Positions 9,382 through 19,891 of a stretch of DNA of 64,000 nucleotides are shown here, piece after piece (within the stretch, counting starts at the first letter, position 1; every line of letters starts with the position of its first letter). Source of the DNA: Spiroplasma endosymbiont of Clivina fossor. GTDB lineage: Bacteria; Bacillota_I; Bacilli_A; Mycoplasmatales; Nriv7. The stretch is taken from positions 1,240,001 to 1,304,000 of the forward strand of contig NZ_OZ035006.1 of the NCBI RefSeq assembly GCF_964031115.1, written 5' to 3'. Under the pieces are notes generated by a model, which saw only the letters and a list, made by a program, of their open reading frames with translations, was not told where the DNA came from and searched no databases. The position numbers and the translations under genes are program-made.

Positions 9382-9623
9382 ATTAATTAAATCCTTTTCA
9401 TGAATTTTTGCTAATTAATAAATTTTTATAGTAATCACTCGACCCTTTCTTAAATTTATAAAATTTAATTAATACAAATTAATTATAAATAATTAAATAA
9501 GAATTTTTATCATTTTTTCAGAATATTGAATACTAATTCTAGAAAAAATTATCATTAAAACAAAAAAATAATCAAACCAAATTAAACTTTATTAAAATTA
9601 ATACCAAGAAAGGTGGTTTTTCT
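9382..9623. promoter_or_regulatory. Divergent intergenic region, toxin / ISLre2
   Basis: A very AT-rich spacer with divergent signals: the AAAGGATTT ribosome site of the toxin gene on the minus strand and AAGAAAGGTGG of the transposase on the plus strand. Much of it (about 9470-9623) matches 54025-54173 in unit 2, so the divergent promoter region is part of the conserved unit. Confidence 0.5.
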
Positions 9624-11006
9624 ATGTTAGAAATTAATAATAATTTAAAAACCCCAGAAAATAAGCATTGATTAAACTTATTTACAACCCATAAAAATAT
9701 GTACACCAACAAATGTGAACAACTAGCTAATGAATACGAAAAATTAGATGAATACCTATATTTACATCATTATCGGTTAAAACAAGGTTATAAAGTAGTT
9801 CATTTTGCAACAAGAACAATTATTACAATTTTTGGTGATGTTATTTTTAAACGACGCCGATATAAATATTGAAATCAAAAATCAGGTAAATTTGAATATG
9901 TATGTTTATTAGATAAAGAAATTGGTTTACTGCCCAAACAACGCATTTATTTTGATGTCCAATTTAAAGTTTTAAGTCTTTTGGGTGATGGTAAACGCTA
10001 TCGCGATGTTTTAGATGCTCTAAATCATTGTTATATTTCAAAAGCTAGTATTTCGAATGTTTTAAATAAATATGATATTGCTGAATATTTTCAACTAGCA
10101 GAAAAAGAAACTAAAAATAGAATTGATGTCAAAAATAAGAATTTATATATTCAACTAGATGAGACATTTTTAGCGACATTAGATCAGAAAGTTAAACAAG
10201 ACCAGAGAATTCGTTTAGTTACTTTTCATACCGGACATAAAGAAAAAAATTATAAAAATGCTCGTAGAGAATTAGAAAACAAACGAGGTCATTTTCTAAT
10301 GTTAAAAGTTGGTAAACGAATAAATACGATGGATTATCGTGATTTATTAATTAAAGAATTACAAAAACATTATGTGAATATTAATTATGACAAAATAATT
10401 GTTTGTGGTGATGGTGATACTTGAATTAGAGAAATTGCTAATAGTTTCGGTAATGTTAGATATATTTTAGATGGTTATCACGCTATTAAAAAATTAAAAC
10501 AAACGGCATTTAATATTATTTTTGAAAATCGCAAAGTAACATTAAATAGTTGAATTAAATTATATAAGGATGGAAATAATCAAAAATTAATCAAAAACAT
10601 TCGTAATGATGCTAAAAATGAATTAAATAAAGATATTAAAACAAATTTAAGAAAGGCGAGTAATTATTTCAGTAATAATAAGCATGGTATTCATAACCAA
10701 AATTTAGAATGAAATATCGGTTGTAGCATTGAAAGTGATGTATCGCATTTAGTAAAACAACAATTAGGCTATGGGGCAAAAATATATAATCATAAGAATT
10801 TAAATAATTTATTACATTTAAGAATGGCAAATTTAAACAAATTAAATGTATTACATTACATTAATGAAAATATTAATTCAGAAATAGAAATCAGAAAAGA
10901 AATATATAAAAATTCATTATGAAATAAATATAATAATAAAAATGACGATAGTTGAATTAATTATAAAGGTAATGCTGTAACAAATAAATATAATAGATTT
11001 AAGTAA
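9624..11006 (+). CDS. ISLre2-family (UPF0236) transposase (460 aa)
   Basis: DDE-type transposase of the ISLre2 family, also annotated as UPF0236. It starts MLEINNNLKT. The catalytic acidic motifs are visible as QLDET (Asp near residue 179), CGDGDTWIR (Asp near 263-265) and the late SIESDVSH. AAGAAAGGTGG precedes the ATG. Of the three copies in the window, this one and 54174-55562 are full length. Its gene is the last in unit 1, followed by about 190 bp and the CGCGACC terminus. The 9-bp duplication around unit 1 fits this family, so I infer that it moves the whole unit. Confidence 0.88.
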
Positions 11007-11197
11007 GTAAAAATATTTAGTGAAAATTTAATAAAATTAATAATTTTTTATTGTGTAAAAATTCAATAATATGATAGAATGGTAATGAATAAAAATGACA
11101 ATAACAAGAAAGGCAGGGTTAGTTTAGTAATTAAATAATATAATTAGCTGATTGTTTTACTTCTTCAAAACAATACCTAAGAAAACTAAACGCGACC
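11007..11197 (+). other. Right-terminal region of unit 1
   Basis: A noncoding tail of the unit. The last 110 bp (from AATGAATAAAAATGACAATAAC to CGCGACC) recur at 56787-56897 and inverted at 28449-28560. This is the conserved right end of all units seen. It includes AACAAGAAAGGCAGGGTTAG, a ribosome-site-like motif with no gene after it. Confidence 0.7.
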
Positions 11198-11206
11198 AAA
11201 TTACTA
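11198..11206. repeat. 9-bp target duplication of unit 1 (right copy)
   Basis: AAATTACTA, identical to 179-187. It is followed by the remaining 3' part of the IS1595-like element. Confidence 0.88.
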
Positions 11207-11387
11207 TTTTTACTTTAACTTTTTTATACATTAAAATATAATACCGCTGTTTGTTGGTTTGGAGTTAAACCCTTATGTTGGTATTTTCATTTTCAGAGAT
11301 TTAAATAATTTTGAATATTAGTAAAACCTAAACCATGATAATGAATTAAGGCTTCTTTAAGACTAGATTGTAATTTACTGATTTTAT

Positions 11388-12708
11388 GGGACTGTACAAT
11401 TAACTGTGTCTCTAAGTAATTAACTTAAATTCACTCTGTCCTCAAATTTTATCATTAAATGTGAAATTGCACTACCCCAATTTTGAATTGGCATCGTTCA
11501 TTTCTTAACCATATTTTGAAATGCTAAATAAAATATTTTAAAAACTGATGCGTCATTAGGAAAAATCTTTTTATTCTTAATGACTTTTCTTAATTGACTA
11601 TTAACAGATTCAATCGCATTAGTTGTGTAAATAATTCTTCTAAATTCCTGAGGATATTCAAGAAAAATTATTAAATTATTTCAGTTATTTTTTCATGATT
11701 TAGTAATTTGTGGATACTTTTTATTTCATTTTTCTGAAAAATGATCTAAAGCAATTAACGCTATTTCTTCATTAATTGCTGTATAAATTGATTTTAAATC
11801 ATTAGCTACAAGTTTGCGATCTTTGTAAGGAACAAATTTTAAACTATTGCGAATTTGATGAACAATGCATAATTGATGCTGTGTTTTTGGGAAAACAGCT
11901 TCTATTGCATCAGACATCCCAGTTAAATTATCACTACAAGCAACAAGAATATCTTGTAACCCACGATTTTTCATTTCCGTAAGATTATTAAGTCAAAATT
12001 TGGCTCCCTCATTCTCACTAATTCACATTCCTAAAATATCTTTTAAACCATCTAAATTAATTCCTAAGGCAAGATAAACTGCTTTATTTATTATTCGTTT
12101 ATCTTGCTTTACTTTAACAACAATACAATCAAAATAAACAATCGGATAAATCTTCTCTAAAGGTTTAGTTTGTCACATTTTAACTTCTTCAATAACATCA
12201 TCAGTTATTTGACTAATTAAACTTTCTGAAATTTCTGCTCCGTGATAGAATTCTTGCAATTGTGCTTTGATATCAGAAATTGTCATTCCTCTTGCATATA
12301 AAGAAATTACTTTTTGATCAAAGTTATCAAATCTTCTTTGTCTTTTTGGAATAATTACTGGTTCAAAAGTACTATTTCGATCTCTTGGTACATCAATTGC
12401 GATTGAACCATTTTTAGTAATAATGGTTTTTTGTGTGTTGCCATTTCTTTTATTATGATTCTCATCAGTTTCAAGATAATCTTTAATTTCCGTATTTAAC
12501 ATTCGTTCAGTTAATTTTTTGGTAAATTCCTGAAAAATAGTATTGCCTTTAAATAAATCTTGTGGATTATCAATATTTTCTAAAAAATAATCAACAACTT
12601 TATCAATTGCGTCAGGTTCTTTTTTTATTTTTTTTGTCATTTTCTGTTCTCCTTCTTTTAAGTATAATTCAGAATGAATTATCGAGACACAGAATTTTGG
12701 ACAGGCTC
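11388..12708 (-). mobile_element. IS256-family element, copy 1
   Basis: 1321 bp, ends GGGACTGTACAATTAACTG and (inverse) GAGCCTGTCCAAAATTCTG, which share the inner CTGTGTCTC block. The identical 8-bp repeat GATTTTAT flanks it at 11380-11387 and 12709-12716. It is inserted in the coding region of the IS1595-like transposase. Confidence 0.9.
11420..12640 (-). CDS. IS256-family (mutator-type) transposase (406 aa)
   Basis: Catalyses transposition by the copy-out, paste-in route typical of IS256. The N-terminal part is basic with a DNA-binding region. Catalytic residues are seen in [20 protein letters not shown] and the late [13 protein letters not shown], the mutator-family DDE pattern. Several TGA codons encode Trp. 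The ATG follows GAAGGAGAAC. The reading frame is intact here and in copies 2 and 4 (30416, 56997), but copy 3 (50373) is frameshifted. Confidence 0.92.
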
Positions 12709-13605
12709 GATTTTATTTAAGTTACGATAACTAGCTTCAGGATTAATTGTTGTTTTAGTTACACATAAAGTAGAATTTGTTTGTTTTGCTACTAAAAAAT
12801 ATAATTTTTGCATATCAGAAGTAATAATTGAATTTTCGTTAATTAATTCTTTGTTCATATTTTCAATAACTCATTGTTTTTGTAAACGTTTGGTGTTTGT
12901 GGATTTAACATAAATATTGTTATTATTATCAATTGCCATTTGAATACAGCATTTAGTATTAGTTGCGAATGGGTCAAGGTGAATTCTTCGTGGATCAGTT
13001 TTATATTTGAAATTTCCTTTATGGATTTCTTTAATGAATGTTTCATCGATTTGGATTTTACCAGATAATTTTTTAAATTTTAATTGGGTATTTTCTAATT
13101 GTTTTGATTTCATTAATTTTTGACGATTATATCAAGCAGTTTTTAATGTAGTTTTAATAAAACGAGAAATTGTTTTACTAGATTGCCCCAGCAATGAAAT
13201 TTGAATCAATAAATTTCATTGTTCATAATTTAAATGACTTCAATAAATAAAATGATTACGAAAAGCGTCAAAACTTGCACGGCAATTTTTACATAAATAT
13301 TTTTGTTTTCCTTCTGAATTATGTCCATTTTTAACGCAATGGTAAGATTCACATTTAGGGCATTTAATACCGTGCGCTCTAAATTTTTGATCAATTTCAT
13401 TTAAACGTTTTTGTTTTTTTATTAATTCTGCTTGTTGTTTGACTTTTTCATAAAATTCTAAAAATTGATCATCTGTTAAAGTATTTACTAGTTCTTGAAT
13501 TATTTTTTCCATAATTATTATCCACCTCTATCATATTAAAATATACCTAAAATTAAGTATATTCAATAAATATCAAGAGTTTTCGACAAAATTAAAAATT
13601 TTTTA

Positions 13606-13716
13606 CAACAAAAATCATACATAAGAAATATATACTTAATTTGCATATTGAAATAATTTATAGTAAATGATTATTTTTTCTTTTTTAAAAAATACCTAAG
13701 AAAACTAAACGCGACC
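13606..13716 (+). mobile_element. Right part of the mini-element begun at 1-104
   Basis: Matches 22775-22886 and ends ACCTAAGAAAACTAAACGCGACC-type, the same terminus as the large units. Together with 1-104 it forms a short noncoding element that could be moved in trans by the ISLre2 transposase. The sequence after it (13717-13817) is the host leader of the next operon. Confidence 0.72.
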
Positions 13717-13817
13717 TTTATTTTGTTATTATTTGCATTAAATTGATAAAAAATATAAAATTAGAAAGTAGATGTTGAATAAAATTAAAAACTATTAATA
13801 ATTTTTGAAAGGAGAAA

Positions 13818-15350
13818 ATGCTATTGATTAAAAGAAATTCTAACCATTGAAAAAATATTAATAAGATTACTAAAAAAGTAACTATTGTTAGTAAAAATAA
13901 ATTGTGATTAGGATTAATTTTAACTTTTACAGTTATTGCGATAATTATTCCCGGTGTATATTTATTAACATTAGATATGGTTAGTGTTTTTACTAATGCC
14001 ATTAGTTTAGAAGATAGTGATAATAAAAAAATTCCGGATATTAGTCCTAAAATTCTTAATCCTAATGATGGTGAAGGGTTAACTGTTAAACCAATTCCTG
14101 ATGATGATTCAGCACCGGGGATTGTTAATGATAGCTTACTTTTAGATGGTGCTAAAATTAATGTTAAAAACTATGATAAGTTTAAAAGTTTACGACTTAT
14201 TGAATTAGAGAATTTAGTATTAAAATATTTTAAAAATTATGTTCAAAATAATAAATTTTTACAGACAAATAATAAAACTTATAAAAAATTTGCTTATCGT
14301 TATAAATATCTTACTGCTGAAAATGGTAAAGAAATTGATAATAGTTTTATTCAAGATGATGTGAAAATAAAAAAAGTGTTAGTTAAAGATATTGAAAGAT
14401 ATGAGATTAATCGACCTGATATTTATGAAGTTGTTAATGCTAATATTTTTTCACTATCCTTTAATTTAAAAATTATTAATACAAATATGTTTTATAAAAA
14501 TTATTTTAACTTTTATTCATTTCAAGGTTCTAGAGAGCAAATTTCTCAAAATAATATAACTAATGCTACTACTGGTTATTTAACTAGTGAACGGATATTG
14601 TTTACTGATAAAGTATTAGGAAAAGAAATTTATCGCGAAGTAAATGATTCGTTAAGAGATTTTATTTTTGCAAATCCAATTGAGTTTGGTAATGATATTA
14701 AGATTAAACCAATAATTACTACACAATGTCTTAATGAGTGTGCTAGTATTAATGATTGAGATACTTTTAGAGAAAAGTTATATGATGCATCCCAAGTTCT
14801 TATTAAAGAAAATAAAATTTATCATTCTGATTTAGTAATTTATATTTATTTTATCAGTACTAATATTAAACTTGATAAGTTATATGAATCGTATGAGCAA
14901 TTGCCAATTCAACCTTTTATTGTAACTAATCATTATACTAATAAAGTTGCTAGTCAGAAATTATTAATTAGTTCAACGAATCGATTGAAACAGAAGCGTA
15001 CCAAAACTATTGCTGAATATATTGCTTTTGCTATTTCATTTCCAAAACTTGTTTTAGAGAAAATTCAAGATTGAGAATTTTTAAATGATAATTGAAAAGA
15101 TAGGGTAAAAAAAGGAATTTATAATTATCTTTATAATTATCTTGTGACTAATAAAGAATTTAATATTATTGATGATGTTAGTTTACCAATATTATCGCAA
15201 AATCAATATCCTAATTTATTAAATTTAAAAAGGAAGTTAAACATTATTGAAATTAAGCAAATTAATTTTAATGCCTACAAATATACTATGAATATTATTG
15301 ACTTTAATGATGAAGAAATTATTTTAACAGGAATTAGTTTTTTTGCTTAG
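13818..15350 (+). CDS. Single-span membrane protein with large extracellular part (510 aa)
   Basis: First gene of an eight-gene host operon. A basic N-terminus (KRNSNHWKNINKITKKVTI) is followed by one membrane span (about residues 35-58, LGLILTFTVIAIIIPGVYLL). A roughly 450-residue hydrophilic part follows, which would face outside. No family is recognised. The ATG is only 3 nt after GGAG, so a TTG at 13824 with better spacing is an alternative start. Several Trp are TGA. Its position beside a RavA-ViaA pair suggests a client or partner, by context only. Confidence 0.72.
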
Positions 15351-15397
15351 AGAAATTATTGTTAGTATTGTTGCTAAAAATATTGTGTTATTAAATA

Positions 15398-16009
15398 ATG
15401 AAAGAATGGTTAAAAATGTTAAATAGAAATGATTTAAATGAAAATAATGATATTTATGAATTAGGTAAAAAACGATTAGATCAAAGTAATAATCGCATTA
15501 TTACTTTAAAGCAAGATATTAATGCCACAAGAATTTACTATGGTTCATTTTTAGAAATAATCGCACGATTAATATTAATTTTAAGTCAGGTTTTATTTAT
15601 TGTTACTATTTTTTTAAATGCTATTAATTATGCGAAATGATTTTTAGATTTTAATAGTGAAGTCACAACAACAGTTAGAATGATTATTATTTCCATAATA
15701 TTTATTTTTTCAACGATTATGGCGTTATTGTCGTCATTATTTTTTATTATTCCATTATTAGTGTGTAAAACTATTGCTAGTATTAAAAGTTGGTCAATTG
15801 TGTTTATTTTAACTGGTATTATTATTTTTTCTCTTATTTTTGCATTTAGTATTTATTTAAGAATTTATAATATCGCAACAAATAATAGTATTATTTTAAG
15901 TATCGTAGGGTTTATTTTATTAATAAGTGGAGCGCTATTGTTATTAAGTAAAGTGAAAAATCTGTCGCGTGATTTAGAAAAAGCAATTATTGAAAGTTAT
16001 TTTCTTTAA
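15398..16009 (+). CDS. Four-span membrane protein (203 aa)
   Basis: A charged N-terminal 50 residues are followed by four hydrophobic segments (about residues 55-80, 92-118, 125-150, 160-185) and a short charged end. The sequence around the first span (ATRIYYGSFLEIIARLILIL) resembles that of the protein at 17697-18356 (RKMYWDSKSERGARILIIF), so these two are probably paralogues. The start is the first ATG after an in-frame stop. ATG 15416 is possible too. Unknown function, second gene of the RavA-ViaA operon. Confidence 0.68.
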
Positions 16010-16069
16010 ATATTATTTTGAACATTAAATTTAAAATGTTATAAAAGATGATGAAAAGTGGTGATATAA

Positions 16070-16603
16070 GTGAGTTTTAAATTAATAAAAAAACCAACAT
16101 TAAAAGTTTGATGAAATACTAAACGGGAAATAACATTGCGGTTATTAATAATTATTAATGTTGTTTTATTTTTATGCTTAAGTTATTTCATTGGTTTTGG
16201 TTGAGGACAAAATTTGCAAATTGATAAATTTATTATTGGTTTAATAGCGGATAGAAAATTTTTTAAAAATTCATATTATTTAGGACTAAGTAGTTGTGGT
16301 TTGACAGCAGTTTTAACATTAATTACACTTATTGTAATGTTAAAAGTTAAAGAAGAAAATTTTTTGAAAATATGAGTCATCATAATTGCTGTTTTATGAA
16401 TAATTTATTTTTTAATAGTTTTTGCTATTAGTTTATTAAATAATTATTGACCACAATGATTATTAACTAATTTTATTATTTTTAATTTAAATTTTCTTAT
16501 TTTAGAAATTAGTACCATTTGTTTATTTAAGGAAATAAAATATCAAAAAATTTTAAAGTTATCTTTTGAATATAAAAATGATAATAAAATTGGAGTAAAA
16601 TAA
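16070..16603 (+). CDS. Four-span membrane protein, GTG start (177 aa)
   Basis: The GTG at 16070 follows GGTGA by about 6 nt and gives VSFKLIKKPTLKVWWNTKRE before the first span. Four hydrophobic segments follow (LRLLIIINVVLFLCLSYF, CGLTAVLTLITLIVML, WVIIIAVLWIIYFLIVFA, FIIFNLNFLILEISTICLF). The end is a short charged tail. The stop overlaps the next ATG (TAATG), which indicates translational coupling. No family is recognised. Confidence 0.68.
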
Positions 16604-17697
16604 TGACAAAAAAAGTTACAAAATCACAAAAGAAAAAAATAACGATTAGTAATAATCTTTATTTAAAATTATCAGTTTCTTTTTCAATTTTAATTATTAT
16701 TAGTAGTATTGCTTTTACTATTTTTAAATCTTATGATTGGGTATTTGAATATAATCCCTATAATAAAGATTGTATTAATTTTTCAAAAGAAATTGATAAT
16801 ATTTTCTTATTTGGCAAAGAACATAAATTTTTTGTTGCTGAAAAATCTAACGAACAAAATTTTTTAACAAAAGATTTAGCAAATTCAATTGTTAAAGAAT
16901 TTAATGAACGATCACTAATTGATAGTTTATCTTCATTTAATTATAGTTTAAGAAAGGAATTCTTAGATAAATTAAATATTAAAAAAGATGGTTTAAAGTT
17001 TTTTTATGAAGCAAAGAAAATTAAGTATGTGAAATTTTTGCCAGTTAGACATAATATGAATAGTTATGGTGTTGTTAATCTTAGTCATAATAACTATTGG
17101 TATAATTTAAAAATTAATTATTTATATCAAATAGTTATATATACTGAGGAAGAGACAAAACCGATAATTTTAAATAAAAGATCTTTATTTACTTATGAGA
17201 TAAATAATATTGATATAAAAACATTAATCCAAAAATATGTTAAAAATTTCCCTAGTTTTTCTAGTTTAAATAATTTTATAAATAATCATTTTCTTGAAAT
17301 TTGTAATTATGATATTAATTATATTTATCAAGATTTTCAAAATCCACTTGAATTTAAGGTATACTATAATACGCAATATATTACTAGTTTAAAGCAGTTA
17401 GATAGTTTTAGTTTTAATAAACAAAATCTATTGTATATTAAACTAAGAAACCTACAAATTAATTTATCAAAAACAAATATTAATTTTAATATTAAGGAAT
17501 TACCTAAATATGAAGGAAGAAAACAAAATGATAATAACTCTAGTTTACGACCAACTTTTTTAGGAACAATCCTATTAACTGTTAATGATCAGCAATTAGA
17601 AGTAAAATTGAAGTTTCAACCACAAGAAATTATTATTTTTGAATCTGAGGCTGAGAATGTTGCGAATTTAAAAATGAATAAAGGAGAAGTTAAATAA
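16603..17697 (+). CDS. Single-span membrane protein with extracellular domain (364 aa)
   Basis: A basic N-terminus (MTKKVTKSQKKKITI) and one span (about residues 28-47) are followed by a hydrophilic outer domain of about 310 residues. It has no in-frame TGA; its two Trp codons (SYDWVF and NNYWYN) are TGG, unusual beside neighbours that mostly use TGA. It starts in a TAATG overlap and ends in another, so it is coupled on both sides. The layout parallels the 510-aa first gene of the operon. Function not recognised. Confidence 0.75.
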   Translation: MTKKVTKSQKKKITISNNLYLKLSVSFSILIIISSIAFTIFKSYDWVFEYNPYNKDCINFSKEIDNIFLFGKEHKFFVAEKSNEQNFLTKDLANSIVKEFNERSLIDSLSSFNYSLRKEFLDKLNIKKDGLKFFYEAKKIKYVKFLPVRHNMNSYGVVNLSHNNYWYNLKINYLYQIVIYTEEETKPIILNKRSLFTYEINNIDIKTLIQKYVKNFPSFSSLNNFINNHFLEICNYDINYIYQDFQNPLEFKVYYNTQYITSLKQLDSFSFNKQNLLYIKLRNLQINLSKTNINFNIKELPKYEGRKQNDNNSSLRPTFLGTILLTVNDQQLEVKLKFQPQEIIIFESEAENVANLKMNKGEVK

Positions 17698-18356
17698 TGA
17701 GTTCAAAAGAAAAAAAATTATTTAGTTTTAGTGAACAATTCCCAGAATTTGATAAACTAGAACAAGAATATAATGTTTCACCGACAACTGAGAAATTAAA
17801 TGAATTAGATGAACAACGATTTCAATATGTTAATCCGCTTCAAAATAGTTTGTCGCAACGAAAAATGTATTGAGATTCAAAATCAGAAAGAGGTGCTCGG
17901 ATTTTAATTATTTTCGCACAAATTTGTTTAGTAGTTATTTCGTATTTTTTTGGTCGCGATATTCTTGGGCAATCAATTTTATTATTAGCTGATCAATTAG
18001 ATTTTCAATTTATTGCAGATTTAGAAGTATCATTTGATAAAACAATTGGAATAATTTTTTTAACTTTATCAGCATTATATTCATTATTATATTTTATTCC
18101 TATGGCCGTTTGTCGGCGTGCGGGCACTATTTTTGGTTGAGCGGTAGCATATATTATCTTTGCTGTTTTTTATTTTTTAATAATGATGGTTTTTATTGTG
18201 ATGACTTTAGTAGTTTTTTCTAATTTTAAATTTGTTGCGACTAATTTAGCAATTTATTTAACAATGATTTTTATTTTAGTAGTAATATGAATTGTTGGTG
18301 CTGCGGTGTTAATTGTCAAAGCTGATGATATTAAACAACAAATAAGTGTTGAATAA
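17697..18356 (+). CDS. Four-span membrane protein (219 aa)
   Basis: A cytoplasmic N-terminal region of about 65 residues (FSFSEQFPEFDKLEQEYNV) is followed by four membrane segments and a short tail ending DDIKQQISVE. The segment before the first span resembles the protein at 15398-16009, suggesting paralogy. It overlaps the previous stop by TAATG and ends 17 nt before the RavA start. Tight coupling to RavA suggests that this is a membrane anchor or substrate for the AAA+ protein, an inference from context. Confidence 0.7.
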
Positions 18357-18373
18357 AAAGGAGAATGAAAATA

Positions 18374-19873
18374 ATGGCAAATACAAAACTTAGGCAACGA
18401 ATTTTAAAGTTAATGCAACAAGCGTCAGTTGGTATTTTTGAGAAAGAAAATGTTTTTAAATTGGCAACATTGGCAATGTTAACTGGTGAATCAATTTTTC
18501 TTTTGGGAAAACCAGGCGTAGCTAAGTCGTTAGTTTCACGGCGAATGAAATATTTGTTTTGCCAAGCCAATGTTTTTGAAAATTTAATGAATCGTTTTTC
18601 AACGCCAGAAGAAATTTTTGGACCAATTTCAATAACTGATTTACAAAATGGTATTTATAGGCGGTTAACAACAAATTATTTGCCAAGTGCGGATATTGTA
18701 TTTTTAGATGAAATTTGAAAAGCTGGACCTTCAATTCAAAATACATTGTTAACGATTATTAATGAAAAAATATTTCGTAATGCGGGGAAGGATTATAAGG
18801 TACCATTAAAATTATTAATATCAGCATCAAATGAATTGCCAGAAGTTAATCAAGGATTAGAAGCATTATTTGATCGCTTTATTATTCGTTATGTGGTTCA
18901 CGGTATTGTTAATGAAGAAAATTTTAATGCTATGATTGAATCAGCAACTAAATTAGATGTTATTGTTGATGAACAATTACAAATTACTAATAGTGAGTAT
19001 CATACTTGGTTACAAGAAATTGCTAAAGTAAAATTATCAGATTTATCATTAAAGTTTATTTCTCGGTTCCGGAAAAAATTATATTTAGTTACTGCCGGTA
19101 AAGCATATATTTCTGATCGTCGTTGAAATAAGATTGCTTTTTTGATGAAAGCATCAGCTTTTTTTAATGCTCGTCTTGAAACTGATAAACCAGATTGAAT
19201 TATTATTGTTCATTGTATTTGAGATACAGTAGAACAACAAAAAGAATATGCTAGTTTATTTTATGAAGTTTATACTAATGCATTAACCTATGAGTTAAAA
19301 GAAAAACAAGAACAACTAGAAAATCGATTAGATAAATTAAATGAACAATTAAATAAAGTTCAATTAGAAAATATTAAGTTTTCAGTATATACTAATCCTT
19401 TTAAAGGCCAATTAGTTGGTAATTATCATCGCTTATTAGTAACAAATAAAGATTTGCCGATTTGTTTTCTTTCATTAGCTGATTATCAAAAAATTAGAAA
19501 AAATTTTAATGATTTTGAAATTGTTAAATTATCTTTTGGAAAAACCTTGAATCAATTAAATCGTCATATTAAAGTCAATTTATCTTATCATACCGATAAT
19601 AAGTTAATTGATAGCAAAAAAAATATTTATCCGATTGAAATTGAAGATTTAGAATCAACTTTAAATCAAGTTACAAAAATAACAAAAGAGGTTGATAAAA
19701 CGGAAAAAGAAATTAAAAATTTAACAAAAGATTTTAAAAATGAAAAAGACCGTTTATGTTCTTTATCAGCAATATTTTTTGATGAACAGTATAAAATGAT
19801 TTTAGATGTTGCTTTTAATGATTTAGAAACTAATGATGAAGAAAAATTTGATATTTTACAAATTGATGCATAA
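18374..19873 (+). CDS. ravA: MoxR-family AAA+ ATPase RavA (499 aa)
   Basis: The ATPase partner of ViaA. Walker A GKPGVAKS at residues 45-52 and Walker B IVFLDEIW with Asp112-Glu113 are clear. The stretch WKAGPSIQNTLLTIINE and the length (E. coli RavA is 498 aa) are typical of RavA rather than of other MoxR proteins. Residues about 330-470 form the helical and beta insertion/C-terminal region. ATG 18374 is preferred to 18365 because GGAG lies 10 nt upstream of it. It precedes viaA by 18 nt. RavA hexamers act as a chaperone-like machine for membrane-associated complexes. Confidence 0.88.
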
Positions 19874-19891
19874 GAAAAAGAGTTGTTACAA

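Larger units (their letters stand above)
188..11197 (+). mobile_element. Unit 1: plectrovirus-toxin-ISLre2 composite element
   Basis: An 11,010-bp element. The left terminus starts GGACGCATAAAG. The right terminus ends CTAAACGCGACC, and its inverse matches the left at 18 of 23 positions. A perfect 9-bp target duplication brackets it. It carries a viral noncoding region, twelve plectrovirus-type genes, a lipoprotein gene, a convergent secreted toxin gene and a divergent ISLre2-family transposase. No separate rolling-circle Rep gene is visible. I infer an integrated filamentous phage genome whose mobility is provided by the ISLre2 transposase. Confidence 0.82.
11224..13512 (-). pseudogene. IS1595-like transposase gene interrupted by IS256
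   Basis: The start codon is at 13512 and the stop at 11224-11226. The 319-codon gene is split by IS256 (11388-12708). The N-terminal half holds a zinc ribbon (CPKCESYHCVKNGH...CKNC) and the catalytic IDETFIKEIHKGNFK region. The other end encodes NLNKISKLQSSLKEAL and the terminal QTAVLYFNV. Inactive unless IS256 leaves precisely. The 8-bp repeat GATTTTAT flanks the insertion. Confidence 0.88.
105..13597 (-). mobile_element. IS1595-like element split by unit 1 and by IS256
   Basis: The ends are TTTTAATTTTGTCG (105) and its inverse (to 13597), flanked by the identical 8-bp repeat ATTTTTTA at 97-104 and 13598-13605. Removing unit 1 (188-11197 plus a 9-bp duplication) and IS256 (11388-12708 plus an 8-bp duplication) leaves 1145 bp. 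The intact copy at 55597-56742 is 1146 bp, with one extra T. The insertion order is therefore mini-element, then IS1595-like, then the two inner elements. Confidence 0.88.

Noticed and set aside
12855..13046. A 63-residue minus-strand frame that recurs in every IS1595-like copy
   Set aside because: It is an out-of-frame shadow of the transposase; recurrence reflects element copies.
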